Shown here: positions 7,125 through 15,186 of the stretch, piece by piece
Layout: each line of letters starts with the position of its first letter
How positions within the stretch are numbered: the stretch's first letter is position 1
IMG/VR virus record: IMGVR_UViG_3300027782_000314
Location: 1 to 26,229 of that record
Reading direction: 5' to 3' (one strand)
Source of the DNA: a virus
Length of the DNA: 26,229 nt
The notes under the pieces: generated by a model
What the model was told of the DNA's origin: nothing
Database searches by the model: none
What the model saw: only the letters and a program-made list of their open reading frames with translations
Made by a program: the position numbers and the translations under genes

Positions 7125-8533
7125 TCTCCTGGATAGTACATGCCATCAATACTCTTAGACCATTGTTCGCCGTCCCATTTGTATTGTGTGCCTGTATATG
7201 AATTAGTTATATAGACAATGTCCGTGACTTCTGCGGAATTGAAAATAACATTCCATTTGGCGCCGTCCCATTGAATAATATCGTTAGCTGAAGCAACAAC
7301 ATCACTGTTGTCACTGTTTTGCCATGCATCAGGACCGTCAACATCGTTGCTTGATATATCTTCTAATATTAGATAACGAGTATCAATGCTTGGAGTACCT
7401 GGATTATAAGTCAACGGATTTACAATGGCATTGACTGTGCCCCTAGTATACGTTGAAGTTAAATCAGTGATATCTGTATTCAATAATGTTTCACTGTCAT
7501 ACTGTACATTAAACAAATCCATGTCACCTTCGTCTAAAGGATTAATACTTAGATAACCTACAATGCGATTTCCGTCCGGCTTGGTCAATTCAATGTGACT
7601 TAATCCTGCTCTAAATTTTCCAGGATACAGATCTACTAGCACACGCCAGTTTATTTTAACACCTGCTTTGACTTGAACATTTTCTAAATCGTCAACTGCT
7701 AGATTTTCACCTGCCGCCATTAGTTTTGCAGTATTATTAGTCATTAACACTGAAAAATTACCTGGAGTGACCACAACAGGTGATACAGGATTACTGAAAC
7801 TTAACTGACCAGAACCAATAGTACCAGTAGGTTCAGTAAACACGTTGGCAATGATCTTAGTGATAATGCCTAGTTTTTTAACTTTAGCAGGAGGACTGAT
7901 CCATATAGGAGTAATAAATGTTAGATTGCTAATATCAATATCATTTTCTGTTCCCTGCGGAATCTGTCTACTACTCCAGGTAGTACCTGTTAACTCAACA
8001 TAACTCAAACTGGTCCAATCAATATAGTTGTTTGTGGTTTGAATCTCCATTGCAGGTCTAAATAACACTAATATCTGCTCTAATATCTGTAATTTTTGAT
8101 CTGTATTTGTTGACCACACATCTGCACAGAAGGTTAAATTGTAAGGACTTGGCATCAGTCGTTCAACAGTGTAATTCTCTCCCTGTGAGTTAGCGTACCC
8201 TTCTATAGTTTGACCATAGGTAGGGCTTTCTGGATTTTCATCAATATATCCGTACTGTCTTTCTCTGATATGCATCTTGCCAATGTATGTGGGATCTTGT
8301 AATCGATCACGAGCAAAGTCTAAACTTTTAATATAACAGGCAATAAATGGTGCAGAATTTAAAACGTTCTCACTGTTCTTTTTCATCACCCCAGCAACTT
8401 GTCTAGTCATATCTCCATACCGAACAGGTATTTGTGTAAGATTTCCACGAGCATCTTTGTAGGTAAAATTACTCATTAATCTCATAAACTGTGTTAGGTA
8501 ACGACGTATTTGGCCATCATAGAAGTGTTCCAT
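7106..8533 (-). CDS. 15: Tail sheath stabiliser / tail completion protein gp15
   Basis: 475 residues from ATG 8533; I prefer this to a TTG at 8566 because AGGA lies 9 nt upstream and MEHFYDGQIRRYL matches the family start. It follows the T4 gp15 pattern: FYxxxxRRY, SNFTY...IPVRYGD, APFIACYIKSLDFARDRL, MPSPYNLTF, QILEQILVLFRPAM, and ISNLTFITPIWISPP. gp15 forms the hexamer closing the top of the tail, holding the last sheath ring and docking to the neck. T4 gp15 is 272 residues; this one has about 200 extra C-terminal residues with W-G-x-x-W style repeats (IQWDGAKW, YKWDGEQW), probably an exposed decoration. The start overlaps the stop of the Cys-rich gene (TAATG), and the end overlaps the Nudix start. 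Confidence 0.88.
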   Translation of the reverse strand: MEHFYDGQIRRYLTQFMRLMSNFTYKDARGNLTQIPVRYGDMTRQVAGVMKKNSENVLNSAPFIACYIKSLDFARDRLQDPTYIGKMHIRERQYGYIDENPESPTYGQTIEGYANSQGENYTVERLMPSPYNLTFCADVWSTNTDQKLQILEQILVLFRPAMEIQTTNNYIDWTSLSYVELTGTTWSSRQIPQGTENDIDISNLTFITPIWISPPAKVKKLGIITKIIANVFTEPTGTIGSGQLSFSNPVSPVVVTPGNFSVLMTNNTAKLMAAGENLAVDDLENVQVKAGVKINWRVLVDLYPGKFRAGLSHIELTKPDGNRIVGYLSINPLDEGDMDLFNVQYDSETLLNTDITDLTSTYTRGTVNAIVNPLTYNPGTPSIDTRYLILEDISSNDVDGPDAWQNSDNSDVVASANDIIQWDGAKWNVIFNSAEVTDIVYITNSYTGTQYKWDGEQWSKSIDGMYYPGEWRLVL

Positions 8534-8703
8534 TATTTGTTTTCCTGTTCTTGTTGATTGACGCAAGTCTCACATTCGCAGTCTGAACAATAGTCACAAT
8601 CTAAACAACTATGGCCGCAATGTTGGGGACAACCACATTTACATTTAAATGTATATCTTTTATAATTTTCAAAATCGTCCATATATTTCTCAAATTTTTT
8701 CAT
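8533..8703 (-). CDS. Cys-rich 56-residue microprotein between gp14 and gp15
   Basis: Reading the - strand gives ATG 8703 directly after the gp14 stop (TAAATG), and a TAA at 8535-8533 that shares a base with the gp15 ATG. This tight packing and the lack of any other gene here support a real gene. The N-terminal 20 residues are charged and aromatic (MKKFEKYMDDFENYKRYTFK). The next 27 hold ten cysteines (21, 23, 25, 29, 33, 36, 39, 42, 44, 47) and two histidines (28, 31); the tail is Gln/Glu/Asn-rich. The CxCxC, CxxC and CxxCxC spacing suggests binding of two or more zinc ions or another metal cluster. There is no signal peptide, so disulphides are less likely in the cytoplasm. It may be a virion neck component or a regulator; function unknown. 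Confidence 0.75.
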   Translation of the reverse strand: MKKFEKYMDDFENYKRYTFKCKCGCPQHCGHSCLDCDYCSDCECETCVNQQEQENK

Positions 8704-9912
8704 TTACATATCTGCCTGAGGTTTTTGTTTCTTTAGAGCCTTGCTTAGACTCTGTCTTTCTTCAATAATTTTCCCTGCAACAGTGGCAGTGTTATTGTTA
8801 TTAATAAAACTACCTACCAAGTTATGTCTGGATAATGAATCATCAACTGGAATACCATTTACTGGCTTATTAGTCATAGTCATCCTTATATTGCTTTCAA
8901 TATAAATCCAAGTACTTCCGTTATATCTAAACAATCTATTAGGTAGGTAATCTGTTCTTAAGTGATATGTACCTGCCGAAGGTCCGGACGGAAATGAAAT
9001 TCCAAAACTATACGGTGCACCATTTGGCGGTATTCCGTCACCACCATCCGGTACTGGTGTAATATATACATCTTTATCAGGAGCTAAGAATACACTGGAA
9101 GCGTCGGCAACATGATCGTCTTCACTGGCATCACGGTCGGCAATACTAGCATCAAGAATACTTAATAATCCATCTTCTTTAGTTGGTAATACATAGAATT
9201 GTGTAGTGTCATATCCGCTGACATTGGCGTCTTCTTCTGCCTGTGCAATAATTTGATTATTAATTTCAATGTTCTTATTGTACATTGACATAACATCGCG
9301 TAAAGTATTAGTGCCGTCACCCGCATCCTGATCCAAGATTTGTTTAAATTCTTGGCTGTCAACTAACGGTTCACATTTGACACGAAGTAAATGAGGATAC
9401 CATGTTTGACTATAACCTGTAGCAGCACGAGTAACATCTGTAATTACATAGAAACGTTTTAGAGCCACCATGTCATCGCCTAGAGCATACTCGTCTTTCA
9501 AGTGGGGCAATTCTAAAACATCACCGCTCATTAATTTTCTACCAAGAAGATCTACAGTAGCACGTAAGTGAAACGTGATCATAATATTGTCATTAGTTAG
9601 AAAGAATCCAAATTGACTTAGATTAAAATCAATGTCCTGCATGGTATAAATTCCACGAGTAACATACACATCTTTGTCATATTTTCTATCTCTATTTTCC
9701 ATGAATAATACATCTTGAATTCCTAATTCAGCAATAGCATTGCCATTCACAGGAGTAGAAGGCGAAGCATCGGCAGCATCTGGATCTTGTGGTCCTAGAT
9801 ATTTGTGTACAACAATATCAGTTCCGCCCACTTGAAACTGCTCGTTAATAACACGGTCGAGCAAGCGGAAATCGTTGCCCTTTTCTGGGCGGTAAAGAGA
9901 TAGTCTTGGCAT
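8704..9912 (-). CDS. 14: Neck protein gp14
   Basis: 402 residues. The N-terminal part matches gp14 of T4-like phages: RLLDRVINEQFQVGGTDIVVHKYLG (16-40), IQDVLFMENRDRKYD (65-79), then FGFFLTNDNIMITFHLR and a KLMSGDVLELPHL strand pair (126-138). The C-terminal LRTDYLPNRLFRYNGSTW (318-335) and ERQSLSKALKKQKPQAD tail (385-401) are hallmarks I know from marine T4-like gp14. gp14 and gp13 form the neck that joins the filled head to the tail. Residues about 200-310 are an acidic linker. It is first in the - strand operon. No Shine-Dalgarno precedes the ATG; a CATAAATA element predicts a 2-nt leader. Unusually, it is on the strand opposite to gp13. Confidence 0.85.
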   Translation of the reverse strand: MPRLSLYRPEKGNDFRLLDRVINEQFQVGGTDIVVHKYLGPQDPDAADASPSTPVNGNAIAELGIQDVLFMENRDRKYDKDVYVTRGIYTMQDIDFNLSQFGFFLTNDNIMITFHLRATVDLLGRKLMSGDVLELPHLKDEYALGDDMVALKRFYVITDVTRAATGYSQTWYPHLLRVKCEPLVDSQEFKQILDQDAGDGTNTLRDVMSMYNKNIEINNQIIAQAEEDANVSGYDTTQFYVLPTKEDGLLSILDASIADRDASEDDHVADASSVFLAPDKDVYITPVPDGGDGIPPNGAPYSFGISFPSGPSAGTYHLRTDYLPNRLFRYNGSTWIYIESNIRMTMTNKPVNGIPVDDSLSRHNLVGSFINNNNTATVAGKIIEERQSLSKALKKQKPQADM

Positions 9913-9919
9913 AGTTGTA

Positions 9920-9927
9920 TATTTATG
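9920..9927 (-). promoter_or_regulatory. Late-promoter-like CATAAATA for gp14 operon
   Basis: One mismatch to TATAAATA, read on the - strand. The predicted start is at 9914, two bases before the gp14 ATG. It lies next to the opposing gp13 motif in the same 28-nt divergent gap. Confidence 0.5.
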
Positions 9928-9935
9928 GCTAAATA
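9928..9935 (+). promoter_or_regulatory. Late-promoter-like GCTAAATA for gp13 (predicted leaderless start)
   Basis: Contains the CTAAATA form seen repeatedly in this window. The last A is 6 nt before the A of ATG 9941. No Shine-Dalgarno is present. Confidence 0.5.
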
Positions 9936-9940
9936 TCTGT

Positions 9941-10699
9941 ATGAGCGAACTTGAAACAGAAAAAGAAAAAGTAGTCGGCTATATCCGTGCTATGCTAGGC
10001 GACGGAATGATCGATGTAGAGTTGGATCCTATCCACTACAATACCGCAATTGACCGTTCCCTAATGAAGTATCGTCAACGCAGTAGTAACGCTGTAGAAG
10101 AAAGTTTTGGATTCTTAACCCTACAAACTGACGTTAATGAATACACCCTAGCTCCTGAAGTAATACAAGTTAGACAAGTTTTTAGACGCAGTATTGGTTC
10201 ACGTACAGGCGGCGGGGATGGTGGCACATTGTTTGAACCGTTCAACTTAGCCTACTCTAACACTTATTTGCTGGCCAGCACCAACATGGGCGGCTTGTCA
10301 ACATATTATATGTTCTCTAGCTACCAAAAAGAAGTTGGTAAAATGTTTGGCTCCTACATTAATTTTGACTGGAATCCTACATATAAACGTCTAAGAATTA
10401 CTCAACGGCCACGCGGTGAAGAAAATGTCCTACTTTGGATGTACAATCAAAAACCTGATTTTGCATTGTTCCAAGACACTTATTCCGGAATATGGGTTAA
10501 AGACTATGCTCTAGCTAACTGTAAAGTAATGCTGGGAGAGGCCCGTGAAAAATTTGCTACTATTGCTAGTCCGCAAGGCGGCACACAGCTGAACGGTACA
10601 GCTCTTAAAGCTGAAGGCAAAGCTGAAATGGAACAATTAGAACTAGATCTAATCAACTATAAAGACAATCAAACTCCAATGTCTTTTGTAATCGGCTAA
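9941..10699 (+). CDS. 13: Neck protein gp13
   Basis: 252 residues (T4 gp13 is 309). The start KEKVVGYIRAMLGDGMIDVELDP and the helix NTAIDRSLMKYRQRS fit the gp13 pattern of a short N-terminal helical bundle that contacts the portal side. NEYTLAPEVIQVRQVFRR, FNWNP-type INFDWNPTYKRLRI and WVKDYALANCKVMLGEAREKF follow in family order. The protein ends with ELDLINYKDNQTPMSFVIG. gp13 forms the neck ring with gp14 after DNA packaging. No Shine-Dalgarno precedes the ATG; see the promoter at 9928. The gene is divergent from gp14 with 28 nt between them, whereas in T4 both are on one strand in tandem. Confidence 0.85.
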   Translation: MSELETEKEKVVGYIRAMLGDGMIDVELDPIHYNTAIDRSLMKYRQRSSNAVEESFGFLTLQTDVNEYTLAPEVIQVRQVFRRSIGSRTGGGDGGTLFEPFNLAYSNTYLLASTNMGGLSTYYMFSSYQKEVGKMFGSYINFDWNPTYKRLRITQRPRGEENVLLWMYNQKPDFALFQDTYSGIWVKDYALANCKVMLGEAREKFATIASPQGGTQLNGTALKAEGKAEMEQLELDLINYKDNQTPMSFVIG

Positions 10700-10706
10700 T
10701 AAAAAT

Positions 10707-10735
10707 TTGACATCGTAACGTAAATGTAATAAATT
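10707..10735 (+). promoter_or_regulatory. Possible sigma-70-type promoter before dNMP kinase
   Basis: TTGACA (10707-10712, perfect -35) with a 17-nt spacer and TAAATT (10730-10735, 4 of 6 to TATAAT). The start would be about 10742, giving a ~15-nt leader with AGGGGG. It fits early expression of a nucleotide-metabolism gene. The -10 is weak. Confidence 0.35.
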
Positions 10736-10756
10736 ATAGTGGCATTAGGGGGCTCT

Positions 10757-11413
10757 ATGATTATTGGTTTTGTTGGATTTATTGGCAGCGGCAAAGACAC
10801 GGCTGCAGACTATCTAGTTAACTGTCACGGTTTTAGACGTGACTCATTTGCTAACACACTAAAAGATGCTGTAGCACAGGTATTTGGCTGGGACAGAACC
10901 TTGCTAGAAGGCCGTACAGCAGAAGCTCGTGAATGGAGAGAACAGATCGATCTATGGTGGAGCGAACGTCTTGGCATACCTGAACTTACTCCTCGATGGG
11001 TGTTGCAACAATGGGGCACTGAAGTTTGCCGCCAAGGCTTTCACGATGACATTTGGATTGCTAGTTTAGAAAATAAAATGCGAAAAACTAGAGACAACAT
11101 TGTTATTAGCGATGTCCGTTTTCCCAACGAAATTAAAGCTATTCACAGTGCTGGGGGCTTGGTAGTACGTATCAAGCGAGGCGTTGACCCCGATTGGTAT
11201 GATGCTGCATTATCAGCAAATCACGGGCCTGACGGTAACTCTACATGGTCTTTGAGCATATCAAAATTAGAACGGCTGGGTATACACACCAGTGAAACAG
11301 CTTGGGTAGGAGGCAATATTGATCATACTGTGAACAATGACACTACTATCGACAACATGTTTCAACAGATTAAAAATCTGGTGTCAGATCTCCCCGCTTC
11401 CAAGGAAGTTTAA
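10757..11413 (+). CDS. 1: Deoxynucleoside monophosphate kinase, gp1-like
   Basis: 218 residues from ATG 10757, preferred over GTG 10739 because AGGGGG (10747-10752) precedes it and MIIGFVGFIGSGKDTAADYL aligns with the family start. The P-loop is GFIGSGKDT (7-15). The substrate-binding region follows: FANTLKDAVAQVFGWDR, then WVLQQWGTEVCRQGFHDDIWI and IVISDVRFPNE (T4 gp1 has an equivalent DTRQ-type strand), and VVRIKRG. T4 gp1 phosphorylates dTMP, dGMP and hydroxymethyl-dCMP; the exact substrates here are unknown. It stands between gp13 and the sheath gene, and its last 44 bases overlap the convergent HNH gene. It may have its own early-type promoter, unlike the late genes around it. Confidence 0.8.
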   Translation: MIIGFVGFIGSGKDTAADYLVNCHGFRRDSFANTLKDAVAQVFGWDRTLLEGRTAEAREWREQIDLWWSERLGIPELTPRWVLQQWGTEVCRQGFHDDIWIASLENKMRKTRDNIVISDVRFPNEIKAIHSAGGLVVRIKRGVDPDWYDAALSANHGPDGNSTWSLSISKLERLGIHTSETAWVGGNIDHTVNNDTTIDNMFQQIKNLVSDLPASKEV

Positions 11414-11705
11414 GTTTGTGTAATAATCGTTGACAGTTTGCACAGACGGTTTTTAGATTCTCGTATCTACAATTTTTAACATCGCCGTCTATGTGATAAA
11501 CGTCCAATTGATTAGTGTCCTCTGATTTAAACCCGCATCTATCACATACAGTTTTCTTTTTGTATCCTGTGTTTATCCAACTAGGACGATTTGTTTTAAA
11601 GTCTTTTGCACAGTGATCGCATATTGATCTGTAAAATACCCTATCTGCTTTTTTGTAATTGATAGCAACAGGTCTACGCTGACATTTTTTACATAGATCT
11701 CTCAT
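11370..11705 (-). CDS. HNH endonuclease, free-standing
   Basis: 111 residues. Two CxxC pairs each form a zinc site: C5/C8 with C29/C32, and C54/C57 with C88/C91. The second encloses the HNH fold, with LDVYHIDGD (H71), NCRYENL (N83) and CANCQRLLH (C88-H96). All expected catalytic positions are present, so it looks active. Such small HNH proteins occur in T4-like phages as mobile, homing-type nucleases or as host-DNA nicking enzymes. It is alone on the - strand, and its 3' end overlaps the dNMP kinase gene by 44 bp, which suggests insertion or drift at a gene boundary. Upstream, on the - strand, AAAGGGCGG precedes the ATG and a TATAAA lies at 11732-11727. Confidence 0.85.
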   Translation of the reverse strand: MRDLCKKCQRRPVAINYKKADRVFYRSICDHCAKDFKTNRPSWINTGYKKKTVCDRCGFKSEDTNQLDVYHIDGDVKNCRYENLKTVCANCQRLLHKLKLPWKRGDLTPDF

Positions 11706-11765
11706 ACACCGCCCTTTTTAATCCCTTTTATACCGTATTTAAGCCGAGATTTTTTAACCATTCTC

Positions 11766-11773
11766 ACTAAATA
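11766..11773 (+). promoter_or_regulatory. Late-promoter-like ACTAAATA for sheath gene
   Basis: CTAAATA form. The predicted start is 11779, giving a 28-nt leader with GGGAG at 11794-11798, 8 nt before ATG 11807. Confidence 0.55.
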
Positions 11774-11806
11774 TACAAGAAGAAACCATTTATGGGAGAT
11801 AACAAG

Positions 11807-14800
11807 ATGGCATTAAGTTCACCAGGTGTACAAGTCAGCGTAATCGATGAAAGTTTTTACTTACCAGCAGCGCCTTCTACAGTACCAATGATTTTTGTTG
11901 CATCCGCTGCCAACAAGCAAAACGCCAGCGGAACAGGTTTAGCAGTAGGAACAGATCCTGCTAATGCCGGTAAAGTTTATTTGATAACTAGCCAACGCGA
12001 TCTAACTGACACATTTGGAACTCCATTGTTCTACACTGATGCCAGTAGTAATCCTGTACATGGCGGAGAATTAAACGAATACGGACTACAAGCTGCCTAC
12101 AGCGTGTTGGGTGTAAGTTCAAGAGCCTATGTTGTTCGTGCAGACATGGACTTAGCTGCCCTTTCACCAAGTGCTAGTGTACCAGTTGGCGACCCAGTTG
12201 GCGGAACATACTGGCTTGATACCGCAAGTACAAAATGGGGCGTGTTTGAGTGGAATAAAACTGACGCTGCATTTACAAATAAAACATTGCTAGTTATTAA
12301 TAACGACAATTTTGCAACTGCTACAGTTAGCGGTCTGGGTCAAGCCCCAGCACCGAGTTACGGTAGCTCCGGTGATTATGCTATTATTGCAACTAGTCAA
12401 AATTCCATGGGCGTGTGGTATAAAAACTCTAACGGTATATGGGTTATAGTTGGTAGCAACGTTGAAACTTCTTTCAATGCTACTAGCACATTCTCAAGCA
12501 CCTGCTGGCAAACCAGCCACCCATTAGTAACAGCTACTAAATCTAGCCCTAATCTAACTGGTTACAACGGAAACACATTAATAATTAATGGTCAAACTAT
12601 TACATTAAGTGGTGTTAATATTACATCAATGGCATCTAGTATTAATGCACAAATGTACCAACGCGGTGTTGGTGCAAAAGTTAACAGCGGCGGTTATTTA
12701 GAATTATATGCTGATGCAACTGCTAAATCTAACGGCACTACTGCCGACGGAAAAATAACAATTGCCGCTGGTACTGGTCTTACTGCTATGTTAGATGCCA
12801 TTGGAATTTCTGCAGGTACATCAGCTAACGTTGCTTTATTCCAAGGACCTCACTACAAATATCCAGACTTTTCAACAAATCCAACTGGATCTGTATATGT
12901 TAAAACAACTACACCAAATAATGGTGCTGACTGGTACGTTAAATTGTACAGTTCGGCATCTGCTGAATTTACATTACAAAGTGTAGCTATCTATGACGAA
13001 CTACAGGCTGCTACAAATGATTTAAGCAGCACCGGTGATATTGCAGTTGGAAAAATTATTATTCAGAGCAATGCAGGAATGGGAGTTGGCACTACATCAA
13101 GTCCTCAACTAGTAGTATTCAATGCATGGCGTAGAAATGCCACAGGAGCAACAAAAATTACTTCTGTAGCAACAACTGCTACTATTGCTTCTACTGCAAC
13201 ATTTAGTATCACTGAAGGATTAACTACATCTACTAACGGTGTTGCAAACTACAGTGCAACTGCAACTATTACTCTAAATCTTGGGGATACTGTTGCCAGT
13301 GTTATACAAAAAATTAACAGTTCAACTAGTTTGACTTTTGTAACTGCATCTGCTGCAACTTACAATGGTTCAACACCGACTAGTTTAACTATCCAACATA
13401 GCCGAGGCGGCCAGTTTAATCTTAAAAACGGAACAAACACACCGTTGACTAGTTTCTTAGGATTCTCAGCATGGAGCAGAGACGCAGAAACTGGAGTCGA
13501 AACTGGTACGAAGAATTTATATATAAAAGCCGGATACGATCCAAGAGATATCACATTCCAAGCATCAAATTGGAAACCTTTGGTATTTGAAGCAAAGGCA
13601 GAACAGCCTTACACCGATCCAGCTGACGGACAATTATGGTATAGTTCTGTAGTCGACGAAGTCGATATTATGGTTCACAATGGAACTACATGGAAAGGCT
13701 ATAGAGATGTTTATCCTCTAACCGATCCAGCTGGTCCGATTGTAGCTAGTGCAGAGCCTACTACACAAAGCACAGGCGACCCATTAGTTGATAATGATAT
13801 TTGGATTTCTACAGCAGACATTGAAATGTATGGTCAGGATGTCTATGTACGCATGGATGGTAAATGGGTTCTACAGAATACCGGTGATCAAACAACACCG
13901 GACGGTTGGTTATTTGCAGATGCCCGTTGGGGAACCGCTGGATCTGATACTTCACCAGCTGATATTGCAGATCTATTGACCAGCAACTATCTAGATCCAG
14001 ACGCACCTGATCCTGCACTATATCCACGTGGTATGAAGTTGTGGAATCTACGCCGCAGCGGTTTCAATGTTAAGAAATATGTAGCATCACACCTAAATCT
14101 TGATGCTAACAGCGGAAATAATGCACGATATAACGACGAAGATATGGCTGCATACTCTGCAGATCGTTGGGTTACTGCAAGTCCTAATGATGAAGTAGGT
14201 CGTGGTAGTTTTGGTCGTCATGCTCAACGTGGATTTGTAGTTGAAGGACTAAAAGGTCTTATTGATGCAAATCAAAGTATCCGCGATACCGATACTGTGA
14301 TCTTTAATTTGATTGCAGCTCCAGGTTATCCAGAAGCTATTCAAAATATGGTTGCATTTAACACCGACCGCGGTCAAACAGCGTTTGTAGTTGGTGATAC
14401 TCCATTCCGACTAGCACCTACTGGCACAGCGTTAAATGCATGGGGTAGCAACAACTTGTTAGCACTAGATAATGGTGATGATGGCGCAGTTAGCTATGAC
14501 GAATACATGGCCATGTTCTATCCAAGTGGATATACTAATGACAATCTAGGCAACTACATTGTTGTTCCGCCAAGCCACATGATGTTACGTACAATTGCAC
14601 TAAGCGATCAACGTAGCTTCCAATGGTTTGCACCAGCAGGTACAAGACGCGGAGGAGTCGACAATGCAACATCAGTTGGTTATCTAGTTGACGGCGAGTT
14701 TAAAACTACTGCACTACCACAAAGCCTACGCGATGTATTAGCAGGCGTTAAGATTAATCCAATTGCAACAATTCCAGGCGCTGGTCTTGTTAACTTTGGT

Positions 14801-15154
14801 CAATACACTCGTGCTAGAAACGCATCAGCATTAGATAGAATCAATGTTGCACGTTTAGTAGCGTACCTACGTAGACAACTATCATTGTTAGTCAAACCAT
14901 TCTTGTTTGAACCTAATGATAGAATTACACGTAATGAAATCAAACAAGCAACAGAAAGTTTCCTATTAGAGTTAGTAGGACAAAGAGCACTGTACGACTT
15001 CTTAGTAGTCTGTGATGACACAAACAACACTCCTACAAGAATTGACCGTTCAGAACTATGGTTAGACATTGCTATTGAGCCAGTTAAGGCAGTGGAGTTC
15101 ATTTATATTCCTCTACGCTTGAAAAATACTGGTGACATTGCTGCCGGACTATAA
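11807..15154 (+). CDS. 18: Tail sheath protein gp18
   Basis: 1115 residues from ATG 11807. I chose this start over ATG 11792 because GGGAG lies 8 nt before it and MALSSPGVQVSVIDES is the usual sheath opening. The C-terminal third is classic: QRSFQWFAPAGTRRG, INPIATIPGAGLVNFGQYT, DRINVARLVAYLRRQL, FLFEPNDRITRNEI, VVCDDTNNTPTRID and AVEFIYIPLRL. This region makes the contractile sheath core. At 1115 residues it is far larger than T4 gp18 (659). The middle (about residues 110-660) is Thr/Ser/Ala/Asn-rich with several W-containing mini-repeats (NGTTW, DGKW, NSNGIW), so probably surface domains facing outward on the sheath. It is directly followed by the tube gene, as in T4. Confidence 0.95.
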   Translation: MALSSPGVQVSVIDESFYLPAAPSTVPMIFVASAANKQNASGTGLAVGTDPANAGKVYLITSQRDLTDTFGTPLFYTDASSNPVHGGELNEYGLQAAYSVLGVSSRAYVVRADMDLAALSPSASVPVGDPVGGTYWLDTASTKWGVFEWNKTDAAFTNKTLLVINNDNFATATVSGLGQAPAPSYGSSGDYAIIATSQNSMGVWYKNSNGIWVIVGSNVETSFNATSTFSSTCWQTSHPLVTATKSSPNLTGYNGNTLIINGQTITLSGVNITSMASSINAQMYQRGVGAKVNSGGYLELYADATAKSNGTTADGKITIAAGTGLTAMLDAIGISAGTSANVALFQGPHYKYPDFSTNPTGSVYVKTTTPNNGADWYVKLYSSASAEFTLQSVAIYDELQAATNDLSSTGDIAVGKIIIQSNAGMGVGTTSSPQLVVFNAWRRNATGATKITSVATTATIASTATFSITEGLTTSTNGVANYSATATITLNLGDTVASVIQKINSSTSLTFVTASAATYNGSTPTSLTIQHSRGGQFNLKNGTNTPLTSFLGFSAWSRDAETGVETGTKNLYIKAGYDPRDITFQASNWKPLVFEAKAEQPYTDPADGQLWYSSVVDEVDIMVHNGTTWKGYRDVYPLTDPAGPIVASAEPTTQSTGDPLVDNDIWISTADIEMYGQDVYVRMDGKWVLQNTGDQTTPDGWLFADARWGTAGSDTSPADIADLLTSNYLDPDAPDPALYPRGMKLWNLRRSGFNVKKYVASHLNLDANSGNNARYNDEDMAAYSADRWVTASPNDEVGRGSFGRHAQRGFVVEGLKGLIDANQSIRDTDTVIFNLIAAPGYPEAIQNMVAFNTDRGQTAFVVGDTPFRLAPTGTALNAWGSNNLLALDNGDDGAVSYDEYMAMFYPSGYTNDNLGNYIVVPPSHMMLRTIALSDQRSFQWFAPAGTRRGGVDNATSVGYLVDGEFKTTALPQSLRDVLAGVKINPIATIPGAGLVNFGQYTRARNASALDRINVARLVAYLRRQLSLLVKPFLFEPNDRITRNEIKQATESFLLELVGQRALYDFLVVCDDTNNTPTRIDRSELWLDIAIEPVKAVEFIYIPLRLKNTGDIAAGL

Positions 15155-15156
15155 TA

Positions 15157-15164
15157 GGTAAATA
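15157..15164 (+). promoter_or_regulatory. Late-promoter-like GGTAAATA for tube gene
   Basis: TAAATA core just after the sheath stop. The predicted start is 15170, giving a 17-nt leader with AAGGAG at 15173-15178 before ATG 15187. It would give extra tube message, as expected for an abundant protein. Confidence 0.45.
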
Positions 15165-15186
15165 TACAGGACAAGGAGCAAATAAG

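Noticed and set aside
8534-8566. TTG 8566 as start of gp15
   Set aside because: ATG 8533 has an AGGA at good spacing and begins at the conserved FYDGQIRRY; the longer form would run through the Cys-rich gene.
11792-11806. ATG 11792 as start of the sheath gene
   Set aside because: The following GGGAG serves ATG 11807, which gives the usual MALSSPGV opening.
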